DNA of 64,000 nucleotides, taken from positions 1,426,001 to 1,490,000 of the forward strand of contig NZ_CP117849.1 in the NCBI RefSeq assembly GCF_026151165.2. The letters run 5' to 3'. Made by a program: the position numbers and the translations under genes. This DNA is from Cryobacterium sp. SO2. GTDB lineage: Bacteria > Actinomycetota > Actinomycetes > Actinomycetales > Microbacteriaceae. This document shows, piece after piece, positions 55,604-64,000 of the stretch (positions are counted from its first letter, which is position 1; the number at the start of each line of letters is the position of its first letter). The notes below the pieces were generated by a model. It searched no databases. It saw only the letters and a program-made list of their open reading frames with translations, and was not told the DNA's origin.

Positions 55604-56260
55604 ATGCTCACAAACGATCCGCTGCCCAACCGCCCCGCCCCGGATAACCCGTCCGGCAAGCTGATTCTCCTGCGCCACGGGGAGACGGAGTGGTCGAAGA
55701 GCGGCAAACACACCGGGCTCACGGATGTGCCGCTCACCGCCAGGGGAGAGGACCTGGCCCGCGGCGCGGGCAAGTTGGTGGCCGATTACGATTTCACGCT
55801 CGTGCTGACCTCGCCGCTGAAGCGCGCCCGGCAGACTGCGGAGCTCGCGGGCCTTGAGGCCGAGGTCGACCCGTTCCTCGTGGAGTGGGACTATGGCGGA
55901 TACGAGGGGCGCACGACGCGCGAGATCCGCCGCGAGCTGGGCTACAACTGGAGCGCATTCACCCACGGCGTGATCCGTGGGGAGACGCCCGGTGAGACGG
56001 TGGAGGAGGTCGCCGCCCGCGCATCCCGAGTGCTCACACGGGTGCTGCCGGCGATGGAGAAGGGAGACGTCGCCCTGATCGCGCACGGCCATTTCCTGCG
56101 CATCCTGACGGCCGTGTACCTGAGATTGGCCCCGCGATTCGGTGCGCAAATCACGCTGGATGCTGGATCGGTCTCCGTGCTCAGCTATTACCGCGAGCAG
56201 CCGGCCATCTTGTCGTGGAACTACGGAGCCGAACTGCCCATGGAGCCCTCAGAGTCCTAA
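55604..56260 (+). CDS. Histidine phosphatase (phosphoglycerate mutase-like)
   Basis: 218 aa. The RHG motif with catalytic His is in LILLRHGETEWSKSGKHTG. The second Arg is in TSPLKRARQTAEL, the proton donor Glu in VEWDYGGYEGRT, and the second His in VALIAHGHFLRIL. Acid-phosphatase/PGM superfamily of small-molecule phosphatases. No ribosome binding site precedes the ATG, but GATACT stands about 15 bases upstream, so a leaderless transcript is possible. Confidence 0.9.
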   Translation: MLTNDPLPNRPAPDNPSGKLILLRHGETEWSKSGKHTGLTDVPLTARGEDLARGAGKLVADYDFTLVLTSPLKRARQTAELAGLEAEVDPFLVEWDYGGYEGRTTREIRRELGYNWSAFTHGVIRGETPGETVEEVAARASRVLTRVLPAMEKGDVALIAHGHFLRILTAVYLRLAPRFGAQITLDAGSVSVLSYYREQPAILSWNYGAELPMEPSES

Positions 56261-56291
56261 GCAGCCATCCCAGCTGCTCAGCGTCCTGGGA

Positions 56292-57143
56292 TCAGCGCAC
56301 GCGCTCGGCGGAGAACTGCATGCGCGGATGCGCGTAGAAGTTCTGAGCCTGCACGAGCTGCAGTTCTCGCTCACCCGATTTGTACGTCAGCTCAATGAGG
56401 TCGAAGACGCTGGACGCGGTGCGTTCCAGCGCCAGAGCGGCGTCGCCGGTCGCGCGGTAGTGCGCCGAGAACAGCGCCGCGGTGACGTCGCCCGATCCGT
56501 TCGCCTTGAAGGGCAGATGGGGAGTCTGCACGATCCAGGCGCCTTCCGCATCCACGGCCATCATCTCGATGGTGTCGTGCTCGCGGTCGGGGCGTTCCAC
56601 ACTCGTCACGAGCATGGTGTCTGGCCCCATTGCCCGGGCGAGGTCGACGGACTCGAGCGTCGAGTCCAGCGTTGAGGGCTCGGTTCCGGTGAGGAAGCCC
56701 AACTCGAACTGGTTCGGAGTGATGATGTCGGCCACGGGGACGACGCGATCCCGAAGCAGCACGGGGATCTCGGGTGCCACGAAGCATCCGGACTTTGCGT
56801 TGCCCATCACGGGGTCACACGCGTAGATGGCCGACGGGTTCGCCGCCTTCACCCGCCGCACCGCATCCACGATGACGTCGCCGATGCCGGTGCCGCCCTG
56901 GTATCCCGAGAGCACCACGTCGATCTGGGGGAGCACACCACGTTCCTCGATGCCGAGGATCACATCGTGCACATCCTCGGGGGCGATGAGGGAGCCGCGC
57001 CACGCGCCATACCCGGTGTGGTTGGAGAAGTTCACCGTGTTGACCGGCAGCACCTCGACCCCGATGCGCTGGAGGGGGAACACGGCCGCTGAGTTGCCAA
57101 CGTGGCCGTGAGCGACGGCCGACTGAATCGAGAGAATCTTCAC
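56292..57143 (-). CDS. pdxY: Pyridoxal kinase
   Basis: 283 aa from GTG 57143, with GGGAGG about 12 bases upstream. Ribokinase-fold kinase: KILSIQSAVAHGHVGNSAAVFPLQRIG at the start, SGYQGGTGIGDVIVDAV, YACDPVMGNAKSGCFV, ADIITPNQFELGFLTG, and the anion-hole/catalytic PFKANGSGDVTAALFSAH, all PdxY/PdxK hallmarks. Salvages pyridoxal to pyridoxal phosphate. Confidence 0.93.
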   Translation of the reverse strand: MKILSIQSAVAHGHVGNSAAVFPLQRIGVEVLPVNTVNFSNHTGYGAWRGSLIAPEDVHDVILGIEERGVLPQIDVVLSGYQGGTGIGDVIVDAVRRVKAANPSAIYACDPVMGNAKSGCFVAPEIPVLLRDRVVPVADIITPNQFELGFLTGTEPSTLDSTLESVDLARAMGPDTMLVTSVERPDREHDTIEMMAVDAEGAWIVQTPHLPFKANGSGDVTAALFSAHYRATGDAALALERTASSVFDLIELTYKSGERELQLVQAQNFYAHPRMQFSAERVR

Positions 57144-57257
57144 GAGGTCAATCTTCCTCCCTTCGAACAGCCCGGGCCGCCGAGGAACTCGTCCGTGCGC
57201 GGCTGCATCCGGATGCGGGGGCTCCCACACGGCCAGGGTAGGGAATACGATCTCGCC

Positions 57258-57752
57258 ATGGAAAGCAGCGAGAACGACAAGGGTGAAGGCCAGGGAACGG
57301 GTACGGGCACCGCGGCGCAAGGCGGCGCCGACTGGACTCTGCCCGATGCGATGACGGGCAAGGCCAGCCCCGCGAAAGCGGCGGTCGGCGACAAGCCGGT
57401 CTTCGCCTACCTCGCCAGCCTGCCGCAGCCTCAGCGCGGGATCGCCGAGGCGGTCGACGCGCTGGCGGCCAGGACTCTGCCCGACCTTCAGCGCTCGGTG
57501 AAGTGGGGCATGGCGTATTACGGCGTCGGCGACGGCTGGTGTTTCAGCTGCGGCGGCTTCGCCGGCCACGTCAAACTCATGTTCATCAACGGTGTCGCGC
57601 TCGAGCCGGTACCGCCGGTGACGCCGGTGGGGATGGGCAAATCAACGCGGGGTGTGGAGCTCGAGTCGGTGGATGACCTCGACGAAGACCAGATCGCGAC
57701 GTGGATGACACAGGTCACCTCCGTACCGGGTCTCGGAGGCAAAAAGCGCTGA
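57258..57752 (+). CDS. DUF1801 (YdhG-like) domain protein
   Basis: 164 aa from ATG 57258. After a polar leader of about 45 residues comes a DUF1801 domain: FAYLASLPQPQRGIAEAVDALAARTLPDLQRSVKWGMAYYGVG, then the beta strands WCFSCGGFAGHVKLMFINGVAL. The fold is known from YdhG/frataxin-like small proteins, possibly iron-related, but the function is not established. Its start may overlap promoter DNA of the pdxY gene, which is divergent. Confidence 0.82.
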   Translation: MESSENDKGEGQGTGTGTAAQGGADWTLPDAMTGKASPAKAAVGDKPVFAYLASLPQPQRGIAEAVDALAARTLPDLQRSVKWGMAYYGVGDGWCFSCGGFAGHVKLMFINGVALEPVPPVTPVGMGKSTRGVELESVDDLDEDQIATWMTQVTSVPGLGGKKR

Positions 57753-57937
57753 ATCCGGGTCCTGACGTTCCGCTGACGAGCGGTTGCCTTCAGCAGCTCC
57801 CTTCAACCGCGGCCGAACCACGGGTCGTAGCCGACCTCCAGGTGTCGAGGCCGGCGATGGCCCCCGCTGTAGTCCCACCGGGGTTCGATCCTCAGACCGC
57901 TTCGCCGTGCCTGATCTAATAGCATCCAGTCGAACGC

Positions 57938-57953
57938 TTCCTCGTTGGCGGAA
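57938..57953. promoter_or_regulatory. Degenerate PTS-regulon palindrome before EIIC
   Basis: TTCCTC-GTTG-GCGGAA, one base off the TTCCGC-N4-GCGGAA palindrome found twice upstream of EIIA. It lies 96 bases before the EIIC start. Confidence 0.5.
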
Positions 57954-58048
57954 CTAGGACAGGTGGAGCCGGAGCGGCAGTGCCGCGACACTCGGAATGT
58001 GCGAACCGTCACGCTCTGGCGGCAATTGGGCAAAAAGGGAATACGCAA

Positions 58049-59392
58049 ATGAAGGCAGACAGTGTAGTCGACCGTTTTCAACTCGTAACGTCAAAGATTC
58101 AGGAGAACCGCTATGTGAAGGCCATCAGCAACGGATTCATGTCCACGCTGCCAGTGCTCATGTTCGGCGCGATCTGCGCGCTGGTCGTCGGCTTCCCGAT
58201 TCCGGGCTGGAGCGATTGGGTGCGGGCGACACCCTTCGGCGCTGCGCTGCAGCTGGGCAACGATGTCACGATCGGCTTGCTGGCCTTGTACGTCGTCGTG
58301 TCGATTTCCTACCGGCTCGCCCGGGAGTTCGACAAGGACGCACTCGGCGCCGTTGTGATCGCGCTGCTCGCGTTCGCGCTTGTGCTGCCCATGTATACCG
58401 ACTTCACCCCCGAAGGCGGCGACCCCATCACCGTCACTGGCGTCATCCCGGTTCAGTGGCTGGGCTCCCAGGGGGTGTTCAGCGCGCTTATTGTGGCCCT
58501 TGTGTCCACGCGAATCTACGTGTTCGTTATTGACCGCGGATGGAAGATCTCAATGCCGGCCAGTGTGCCGCCGGCCGTTTCGCGTCCGTTCGAGGCGATC
58601 ATTCCCGCCGCAATAATCGGCATGCTGTTCCTGGTCGTGCACCAGATCTTCGCGATGACCCCGTTCAAGCACATGGGCGCCTTTATCTTCACGAGCATCG
58701 GTGAGCCGATCGCAGCAATGGGCGACAGCTACTGGACGTGGCTGGTCATCGTGCTGCTGTCACAGATCCTGTGGGTGTTCGGCATTCACAACTCGGCCGT
58801 GTGGGGCTTGGTGTTCCCCATCATGCTGCCGGCAGCCTTCGCGAACCAGGACGCCGGCGCCGCAGGTCAGGCGTTGCCGTACGTGGTCACCATCACCCTC
58901 GTGTTTGCGATCTACCAGTGGATCGGTGGTTCGGGCAACACGCTCGGACTCGCGACGAACATGCTCCTGTTCGCCAAGAGCAAGCGCTACAAGACCCTGG
59001 GACGCCTGGCCGGGCCGCCATCGATCTTCAATATCAATGAGCCGCTGATGTTCGGGTTCCCGATTGTCTACAACCCGCTGATGGCGATCCCGTTCATCCT
59101 GACTCCAGTGATCAACATCACGGTGGGCTACTTTCTCGTCGTCGCCGGCATCGTCGGCAACCCGTACATTGCCCTACCCGTGAGCGCGTTCACGATGCCG
59201 CTCATCCCAGGTGGGTTCGTCATCGGCGGTGGAGTCACCTTCGGGATCTTCCTCATCTGCTGCTACCTGTTCTCGGTCGTCGCCTACTTCCCGTTCTTCC
59301 GGATCGCGGACCGTCGCGAGCTGTTGGAGGAGCGCGCAGCTGAGCGTGAACTTGAACTCGCCGAGAGCGAGAAGAGCGCGTCGGAGGCGTAA
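58049..59392 (+). CDS. PTS EIIC component, lactose/cellobiose family
   Basis: 447 aa from ATG 58049, with AAAGGGA seven bases upstream. Membrane permease domain: ENRYVKAISNGFMSTLPVLMFGAI at the start, FGIHNSAVWGLVFPIMLPA, IGGSGNTLGLATNMLLF, and PPSIFNINEPLMFGFPIVYNP (the conserved N-E-P substrate motif). Transports a beta-glucoside such as cellobiose with phosphorylation by EIIB. No B domain is fused; that is the separate gene at 59545. Confidence 0.93.
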   Translation: MKADSVVDRFQLVTSKIQENRYVKAISNGFMSTLPVLMFGAICALVVGFPIPGWSDWVRATPFGAALQLGNDVTIGLLALYVVVSISYRLAREFDKDALGAVVIALLAFALVLPMYTDFTPEGGDPITVTGVIPVQWLGSQGVFSALIVALVSTRIYVFVIDRGWKISMPASVPPAVSRPFEAIIPAAIIGMLFLVVHQIFAMTPFKHMGAFIFTSIGEPIAAMGDSYWTWLVIVLLSQILWVFGIHNSAVWGLVFPIMLPAAFANQDAGAAGQALPYVVTITLVFAIYQWIGGSGNTLGLATNMLLFAKSKRYKTLGRLAGPPSIFNINEPLMFGFPIVYNPLMAIPFILTPVINITVGYFLVVAGIVGNPYIALPVSAFTMPLIPGGFVIGGGVTFGIFLICCYLFSVVAYFPFFRIADRRELLEERAAERELELAESEKSASEA

Positions 59393-59405
59393 CTCACATC
59401 CAATA

Positions 59406-59452
59406 GGCCGGCCGGGTCGTGACTCCCTGATGGAGTCACTACCCGGCCGGCC
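59406..59452 (+). terminator. Terminator after EIIC
   Basis: GGCCGGCCGGGT...ACCCGGCCGGCC with an inner GTGACTCC/GGAGTCAC stem, a stem of about 20 bp. No T run follows. Confidence 0.8.
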
Positions 59453-59497
59453 CTGTGCTGCGGCAGGCTCTACGAGGAGCCAACGCCGCGAACACGA

Positions 59498-59531
59498 AGA
59501 GACGTCCCTGACCGTAGTCAGGGACGTCTCT
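59498..59531 (-). terminator. Terminator for the EIIB gene
   Basis: AGAGACGTCCCTGAC and GTCAGGGACGTCTCT form a perfect 15-bp stem with a CGTA loop. It lies 13 bases beyond the EIIB stop on its downstream side. Confidence 0.85.
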
Positions 59532-59544
59532 GTTGTTGTATCTG

Positions 59545-59838
59545 TTACGCCAGGAGGGCGCGAGCCTGAACGAGGACCTTCTCACCGTCCATCGTGCCGT
59601 AGGCGCGCATGTCGATGACGTCGACGACCTTCCCGAGCGGGACAAGCATGGTCTTGGCCTCGGATAGGCGGAACTTGACCTGCGGACCGAGCAGAACGAC
59701 GTCATAGCCGGCGACCACATCACTCACATCGCCGTAAGGGACTGCGTCGATGACATCATCCGCTGCCGCGAACTTCCGCATGTTGTTCATCAGCAGGCTG
59801 GTGGACATTCCGGCGGCACATGCCAGGAGTACTCTCAT
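59545..59838 (-). CDS. PTS EIIB component, lactose/cellobiose family
   Basis: 97 aa from ATG 59838. The phosphoryl-accepting Cys7 lies in MRVLLACAAGMSTSLLMNNM, the family's P-loop-like CxxGxST motif. Short Rossmann-like fold with YDVVLLGPQVKFRL. It passes phosphate from EIIA to the sugar bound by EIIC. It lies downstream of the regulator gene on the same strand (67-base gap) and converges with EIIC. Confidence 0.93.
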   Translation of the reverse strand: MRVLLACAAGMSTSLLMNNMRKFAAADDVIDAVPYGDVSDVVAGYDVVLLGPQVKFRLSEAKTMLVPLGKVVDVIDMRAYGTMDGEKVLVQARALLA

Positions 59839-59905
59839 TTCTTGCCTTTCGGTTGGGACGGGTATCCGTCGGATTCGTGGCGGATGCTCCGCCAAGGTGT
59901 GTGCG

Positions 59906-61810
59906 TCACTGCCCGATCTCGGAGATCAAAGCGTTCGCGAAGCTGTCGTAAGACGTGGCCGCATTCACGATGCGTGCAATGCGGGCGGTGTCGGCGAGGA
60001 TGGCGATGAAGTCGTCGAGCACGTCGCGGAACACCTGTCGCCCGTTGGGGCTGAGCGCGAAGAGCGCGACGAGGTGGACGGACGAGCCAGCCCAGTCGAT
60101 GGGCTCCTCAGAGATGAGGATGGAAATCGCGGTGCGGTGCGCGGTCATGTTCATCGAGTGGGGTACGGCGATCGAGCCGCCGAAGGCCGTGGGGGACAGC
60201 CTTTCCCGATCCCGGACTTCTTGCGCGAAGGAGGGCTCGACAATGCCTTCCGCGTGTAGCTGCGCGGACATGTGTGCGAGCGCTTCGTTCCGCGTGGTTC
60301 GCTTCACGCGGGTGAAGAGTCGAGGGTCGATGAGCGTTGTGATGGCCCAGCGGATTCTCTCGCTGGACTTCGCTGAGCGGGCATGCCGGACGGCATCTAC
60401 GACGGCTTCCAGGTCGGCAAGTGACGGTATCGGGGACACCTCGACAATGCGAGTCTTCAATCCTGGAGGTAGCGGCGTACTCGTGACGATGAGGTCGGCA
60501 TCCAGCGACGCCCAGTCATAGTCGAGGCTGGTCACAGTGTGCACCACGGCGGCCGCGTCTCCGAGGCGTGATTCGACGCGGCGGGTGAACTCGTCCGACG
60601 CGGAGTAATACTGGGGCGTGACGCACACCACTCGCACTCGGCCGGCCGCTTCCAGGGTGCGCTGCAGGTAGCCGCCGAGGTGGAACGCGATGAAGACGAT
60701 CTCGTCCTCATCCATCGTGATGTCCGTGCCGCGTTCGATGCCGTCGGCGACGAATACGGCGAGCTCATGGATGAGGGGATGATCCTGTTTGAACGAGCGT
60801 CCGAGCGGATTGCGGGCGATTGCTCCTGTGCGGGCTCGTGCCACTAGATTGCGCACGTGCAGACTCAGGTTGATGGTGAACGTGTCATCATCGATATCGA
60901 GCATGTACCTCTCCGAGATGCTCTTCAAGATTGACTGCACGAGGGCGAGGTACTCGTCGCCGACCGCTTCTGCACCGACGGACACGGTGCCGGTGCGGGT
61001 GAGGATGAGGCGCGCGAGCTCTGCACGCTCGACGTCGGGCAGCGCGACACCATGCTTGCGCTCGATGAGGTCGGCGAGCTCGGCCGCGGCGGAATTGACC
61101 TGCGCGTTACGGGGAGCGTCGTCGATGTGTTCGCGCGTGCGCCCCTCGATGATGCGACTGACGGCGATACCCACATGGAGGGAGAGGTCGTGCAGCCCGT
61201 ACTCCTGGGTCTGCAGGTCGTGGCCGTCGAGGATGCGTCGGAGCCACGTCGTGAGCTCGCGGAAGTCGATGTTCTGAAGCTCGAGCAGAGCCGAGATGAG
61301 TCCGGCAGCGGAGACGCCTCGGGCGGATTCCAGCAACAGCTGGCGGACCAGACGCCGCTGGTCTCGTTCGCTCCCCAGGATCAGCACACGCGAGCGCGTA
61401 CGGTGCAATTCCAGTTCATACTCGGCGAGGAGGACGCGCACCTTCACAAGATCGCGTTCGATGGTGGAGTCGCTGACGAAGAGCATCTCGGCGAGTTCGT
61501 AGACATCCGCTCCGTCGGTGCTTTCTACGAGGCTGCGCGCGATGTAGTACAGCCGATCCATCGGTGTGTCGATGTTCCGGTCCGCTGGCTCTGACTCGTT
61601 CAGCTCGCGCCACGCCCGTTCATCGATGGAGTAACCACGATGCGTCGCCAGCACGAGCGGGGAAGAACCGGCCGAGGAATTCAACACCTGTACATAGGTG
61701 CGGATACTTCTCGCGGAGACTCCCAGCGCCGCCCCCAGGTCCTGCGCGGACATGGGATGTTCGTTGCCTCGCAGCGTGTTTACGAGGAGTTGCGGTCGGT
61801 TGGGCTGCAT
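59906..61810 (-). CDS. PRD/EIIA-containing transcriptional activator (LicR/BglG family)
   Basis: 634 aa. Order: two HTH segments at about 1-160 (PMSAQDLGAALGVSARSIRTY and VYELAEMLFVSDSTIERDLVKV). PRD1 has a histidine in DLSLHVGIAVSRI, and PRD2 has INLSLHVRNLVAR and HPLIHELAVFVADGIER with VFIAFHLGGYL. An EIIB-like domain lies about 400-500, then an EIIA-2 domain with the phosphorylatable His in GSIAVPHSMN. LicR-type activators are switched on by HPr phosphorylation and off by the EII sugar components. ATG 61810; divergent from EIIA with palindromes in between. Confidence 0.92.
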   Translation of the reverse strand: MQPNRPQLLVNTLRGNEHPMSAQDLGAALGVSARSIRTYVQVLNSSAGSSPLVLATHRGYSIDERAWRELNESEPADRNIDTPMDRLYYIARSLVESTDGADVYELAEMLFVSDSTIERDLVKVRVLLAEYELELHRTRSRVLILGSERDQRRLVRQLLLESARGVSAAGLISALLELQNIDFRELTTWLRRILDGHDLQTQEYGLHDLSLHVGIAVSRIIEGRTREHIDDAPRNAQVNSAAAELADLIERKHGVALPDVERAELARLILTRTGTVSVGAEAVGDEYLALVQSILKSISERYMLDIDDDTFTINLSLHVRNLVARARTGAIARNPLGRSFKQDHPLIHELAVFVADGIERGTDITMDEDEIVFIAFHLGGYLQRTLEAAGRVRVVCVTPQYYSASDEFTRRVESRLGDAAAVVHTVTSLDYDWASLDADLIVTSTPLPPGLKTRIVEVSPIPSLADLEAVVDAVRHARSAKSSERIRWAITTLIDPRLFTRVKRTTRNEALAHMSAQLHAEGIVEPSFAQEVRDRERLSPTAFGGSIAVPHSMNMTAHRTAISILISEEPIDWAGSSVHLVALFALSPNGRQVFRDVLDDFIAILADTARIARIVNAATSYDSFANALISEIGQ

Positions 61811-61861
61811 GGATTCTCTCCATTGAAAATTCGAAAGGGCTATCTGTTTCGTGCTCTCAGT

Positions 61862-61877
61862 TTCCGCCGTCGCGGAA
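61862..61877. promoter_or_regulatory. PTS-regulon palindrome, copy 1
   Basis: TTCCGC-CGTC-GCGGAA, a perfect inverted repeat in the gap between the activator and EIIA genes. It is separated from copy 2 by 36 bases centre to centre. Likely binding site of the adjacent activator (inference). Confidence 0.65.
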
Positions 61878-61897
61878 GCGCATACAACCTACAAGGG

Positions 61898-61913
61898 TTC
61901 CGCGATTGCGGAA
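61898..61913. promoter_or_regulatory. PTS-regulon palindrome, copy 2
   Basis: TTCCGC-GATT-GCGGAA, the same arms as copy 1 with a different centre, 93 bases before the EIIA start. Both copies lie on the divergent promoter region. Confidence 0.65.
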
Positions 61914-62005
61914 GGCGTCGTAGTGGCGACCCTTGGCCAAATGGACAACATTTGGCTCAGGACGGGAACCGGGTTCCGGATCCCCCATGTACAGGAGATG
62001 AAGAT

Positions 62006-62332
62006 ATGGATGAGGACTACAGCGTCGCATTCGAGTTGATTGCCTTCGCCGGCAGTTCCCGTTCGCAGTCGATGGAAGCACTGCAGTTCGCGCGCGCCGG
62101 GAAGTTCGACGAGGCCCGCCTGTCACTCGAGGCGGCCGATGCCGATCTTCGTCTCGCGCACAAGTCGCAGACGGGCCTTATCCAGGCAGAGGCCGGCGGG
62201 CACCCCGTTCCCGTCAACATCATCCTCGTGCACGCCCAGGATCACCTCGCCACCGCGACCGTGGTCTTCGAACTGGCTTCCGAGTTCCTGCACCTGTACA
62301 AGCGGATACCGGCTGCCGCCGCCGTCGACTGA
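62006..62332 (+). CDS. PTS EIIA component, lactose/cellobiose family
   Basis: 108 aa from ATG 62006 after AGGAGATG. All-helical EIIA-Lac fold: AFELIAFAGSSRSQSMEALQFARAGKFDEA, then HKSQTGLIQAEAGG, with active-site His76 in NIILVHAQDHLATA. It accepts phosphate from HPr and passes it to EIIB Cys7. First gene of the EIIA-HPr-GH1 run on the plus strand. Confidence 0.93.
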   Translation: MDEDYSVAFELIAFAGSSRSQSMEALQFARAGKFDEARLSLEAADADLRLAHKSQTGLIQAEAGGHPVPVNIILVHAQDHLATATVVFELASEFLHLYKRIPAAAAVD

Positions 62333-62423
62333 CACGACGTATTCCCAACAATCGTGCCCTTCCGGTGGGTTCGGCGTCTGCCGCGCCTCGAGAACGGGTC
62401 AGTAACAATGCAAAGGAGCACCC

Positions 62424-62690
62424 ATGAGTCATTCCGCCGAAGTTCAGGTCACGAGCCGATCCGGTCTCCACTCCCGACCTGCCGCGAACCTCGCTAGGCT
62501 CGCCGCCCGCGTCGACTCCGCCGTGACGCTGCACAGCGACGGAAAAGCCGTTGACGCCGAAAGCGTCCTCGCGCTCATCACCGCCGGCATCGACGAAGGA
62601 CAGATGGTCACCGTCGAGTGCGTGGGTAACAACTCCGAGATCGACCTGGCCGAGATCGTTGCTGCCATCCAGTCCGGGCTCGGCGACTGA
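62424..62690 (+). CDS. Dedicated HPr phosphocarrier protein
   Basis: 88 aa. Active His16 in SRSGLHSRPAANLA; the Ser46-equivalent lies in AESVLALITAGI, so kinase regulation is possible. HPr carries phosphate from EI to EIIA. A copy inside a sugar-PTS operon suggests a dedicated carrier; the general ptsH and ptsI are not in the window. GGAG about 12 bases upstream of ATG. Confidence 0.92.
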   Translation: MSHSAEVQVTSRSGLHSRPAANLARLAARVDSAVTLHSDGKAVDAESVLALITAGIDEGQMVTVECVGNNSEIDLAEIVAAIQSGLGD

Positions 62691-62721
62691 CGGTCCAAGA
62701 CCCGGCAACGAAAGAGAGAGT

Positions 62722-64000
62722 ATGAGCAACATCCAATTCCCCGACACTTTCCTGTGGGGCGGCGCGACCGCAGCCAACCAGCTCGAGGGCGCTTTCACAG
62801 CGGGCGGAAAAGGCTTGTCCATCCAGGACGTCATGCCGCACGGGATCCTGACCCCGCGGACAGAAGGTCCCACCGACGACAACCTCAAGCAGGTCGGCAT
62901 CGATTTCTACAATCGCTATGCGGAGGACATCGCACTGTTTGCCGAGATGGGTTTCACGGTCTACAGGTTCTCGATTGCGTGGAGCCGCATCTTCCCGAAC
63001 GGCGACGAAGCCGAACCCAACGAGGAAGGCCTCGCGTTCTACGACCGCGTCCTCGACGAACTCGAGAAGCACGGCATCGAACCGCTCATCACCCTCTCGC
63101 ACTACGAGACGCCGCTGCACCTGTCGGAGAAGTACGACGGCTGGGTGTCGCGTGAGCTCATCGGTTTCTTCGAGAACTACGCCCGCGCGGTCTTCGAGCG
63201 TTACAGGGGCCGTGTCAAGTACTGGCTCACCTTCAACGAGATCAACTCCGTGCTGCACGCCCCGTTCTTGTCCGGCGGTATCAACACGCCCAAGGACGAG
63301 CTCTCGGAATCCGACCTGTACCAGGCCGTGCATCACGAGCTCGTAGCTTCGGCACGCGTGACGCGTCTGGCACACGAGATTGACCCGGCATACCGAGTGG
63401 GCTGCATGGTGATTGCCCTGCCCATCTACCCGCTCACGCCCGCGCCCGACGACATCGTGAAGGTACTCAACGCCGACCACGAGAACCTCATGTTCACCGA
63501 CGTCCACGTGCGTGGCGTCTACCCGGGGTACGCACTGCGCCACTTCCGCGATCACGGCATCAAGCTGAACATCACTGACCTCGACCGAGAGGACCTCAAG
63601 AACACGGTCGATTTCGTGTCGTTCAGCTACTACATGAGCATGTGCGAAAGCGCCGACCCGTCGTCGCTTAAAGCTGAAGGAAACATCCTCGGCCGGATCC
63701 TGAATCCGCACCTTGAAGCGTCGGAGTGGGGATGGCAGATCGACCCGCAAGGACTGCGCGTCATCCTTAACCAGTTCTGGGACCGGTTCCAGAAACCACT
63801 GTTCATCGTCGAGAACGGATTGGGTGCCAAAGATCAGCTCGTTGAGATCGACGGCGTGAGGACGGTCGTTGACGACTACCGGATCACCTACCTCAACGAC
63901 CACCTCGTGCAGGTCGCCGAAGCTCTGGACGACGGCGTGGACGTCATGGGTTACACGACCTGGGGGTGCATCGACTTGGTAGCGGCGTCCACGGCGCAAT
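62722..64000 (+). CDS. GH1 6-phospho-beta-glucosidase (cut by window end)
   Basis: At least 426 aa; runs past 64000 with no stop. TIM-barrel family GH1: FLWGGATAANQLEGAF at the N-terminus, acid/base Glu in YWLTFNEINS, nucleophile Glu in FIVENGLGA. GYTTWGCIDLVAAST near the window end is the 6-phospho form signature (WG rather than WS, with Ser for the phosphate). It hydrolyses the phosphorylated disaccharide imported by the adjacent PTS. AAAGAGAG upstream of ATG. Confidence 0.93.
   Translation, partial: MSNIQFPDTFLWGGATAANQLEGAFTAGGKGLSIQDVMPHGILTPRTEGPTDDNLKQVGIDFYNRYAEDIALFAEMGFTVYRFSIAWSRIFPNGDEAEPNEEGLAFYDRVLDELEKHGIEPLITLSHYETPLHLSEKYDGWVSRELIGFFENYARAVFERYRGRVKYWLTFNEINSVLHAPFLSGGINTPKDELSESDLYQAVHHELVASARVTRLAHEIDPAYRVGCMVIALPIYPLTPAPDDIVKVLNADHENLMFTDVHVRGVYPGYALRHFRDHGIKLNITDLDREDLKNTVDFVSFSYYMSMCESADPSSLKAEGNILGRILNPHLEASEWGWQIDPQGLRVILNQFWDRFQKPLFIVENGLGAKDQLVEIDGVRTVVDDYRITYLNDHLVQVAEALDDGVDVMGYTTWGCIDLVAASTAQ

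Overview
The window is a high-GC Gram-positive chromosome segment, most likely from Microbacteriaceae (Cryobacterium-like; genus level is inference). Support comes from the GC-rich codon use, the actinobacterial rRNA layout, and a gene order from the TPR/HAD genes through tlyA, nadK, recN, pyrG, NUDIX, xerD, parA, scpA, scpB, rluB, cmk and der that matches the conserved Rv1691-Rv1713 block of Mycobacterium tuberculosis.

Layout. 1-4.2 kb: the end of an rRNA operon, with 23S, 5S, a repeat-filled spacer and a second, nearly identical 5S. 4.3-23.1 kb: a dense housekeeping run on the plus strand, with many start/stop overlaps. It covers a TPR protein with a large disordered repeat domain, phosphatase, rRNA methylation, NAD kinase, recombination, CTP synthesis, XerD, chromosome segregation (ParA, ScpA, ScpB), RluB, TyrA, Cmk and Der. 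A 20-bp imperfect palindrome family is scattered here (14 copies seen) and has invaded the 5' end of scpB in frame. 23.7-24.7 kb: a small membrane protein, more repeats and tRNA-Pro(GGG).

24.7-38.3 kb: a 13.5-kb genomic island in the tRNA-Pro gene, bounded by a 40-bp direct repeat (24698-24737 and 38246-38285). It carries an AlpA/excisionase-like protein and a tyrosine integrase at the tRNA end. Next come a YobI/KAP-like P-loop NTPase broken by a one-base frameshift, a truncated protein-kinase C-lobe, an uncharacterised pair (934-aa ATPase plus 347-aa partner), a stand-alone WYL-like domain, a one-TM beta-rich protein and a DHFR-like reductase. The cargo has lower GC than the flanks and resembles a defence/conflict island. 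The two-gene ATPase pair is the best candidate for an undescribed system.

38.3-57.8 kb: accessory metabolism and transport. Genes include a PD40 lipoprotein, a GPH sugar symporter, an ABC exporter frameshifted in its Walker A motif, a TehA-like transporter, a sugar porter and a BspA/InlB-type surface protein with a sortase-like tail. Further on are a secreted glucoamylase-like protein, NmrA-like and MDR oxidoreductases divergent from a TetR regulator, an LtrA protein, a phosphoglycerate-mutase-like phosphatase, pyridoxal kinase and a DUF1801 protein. Relics of LtrA and an IS21 transposase lie between them.

58.0-64.0 kb: a complete lactose/cellobiose-type PTS locus. It holds EIIC, EIIB, a PRD/EIIA activator, EIIA, a dedicated HPr and a GH1 6-phospho-beta-glucosidase that runs off the window. 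A shared palindrome (TTCCGC-N4-GCGGAA) occurs twice between the activator and EIIA genes and once, slightly degenerate, before EIIC, suggesting a local regulon.
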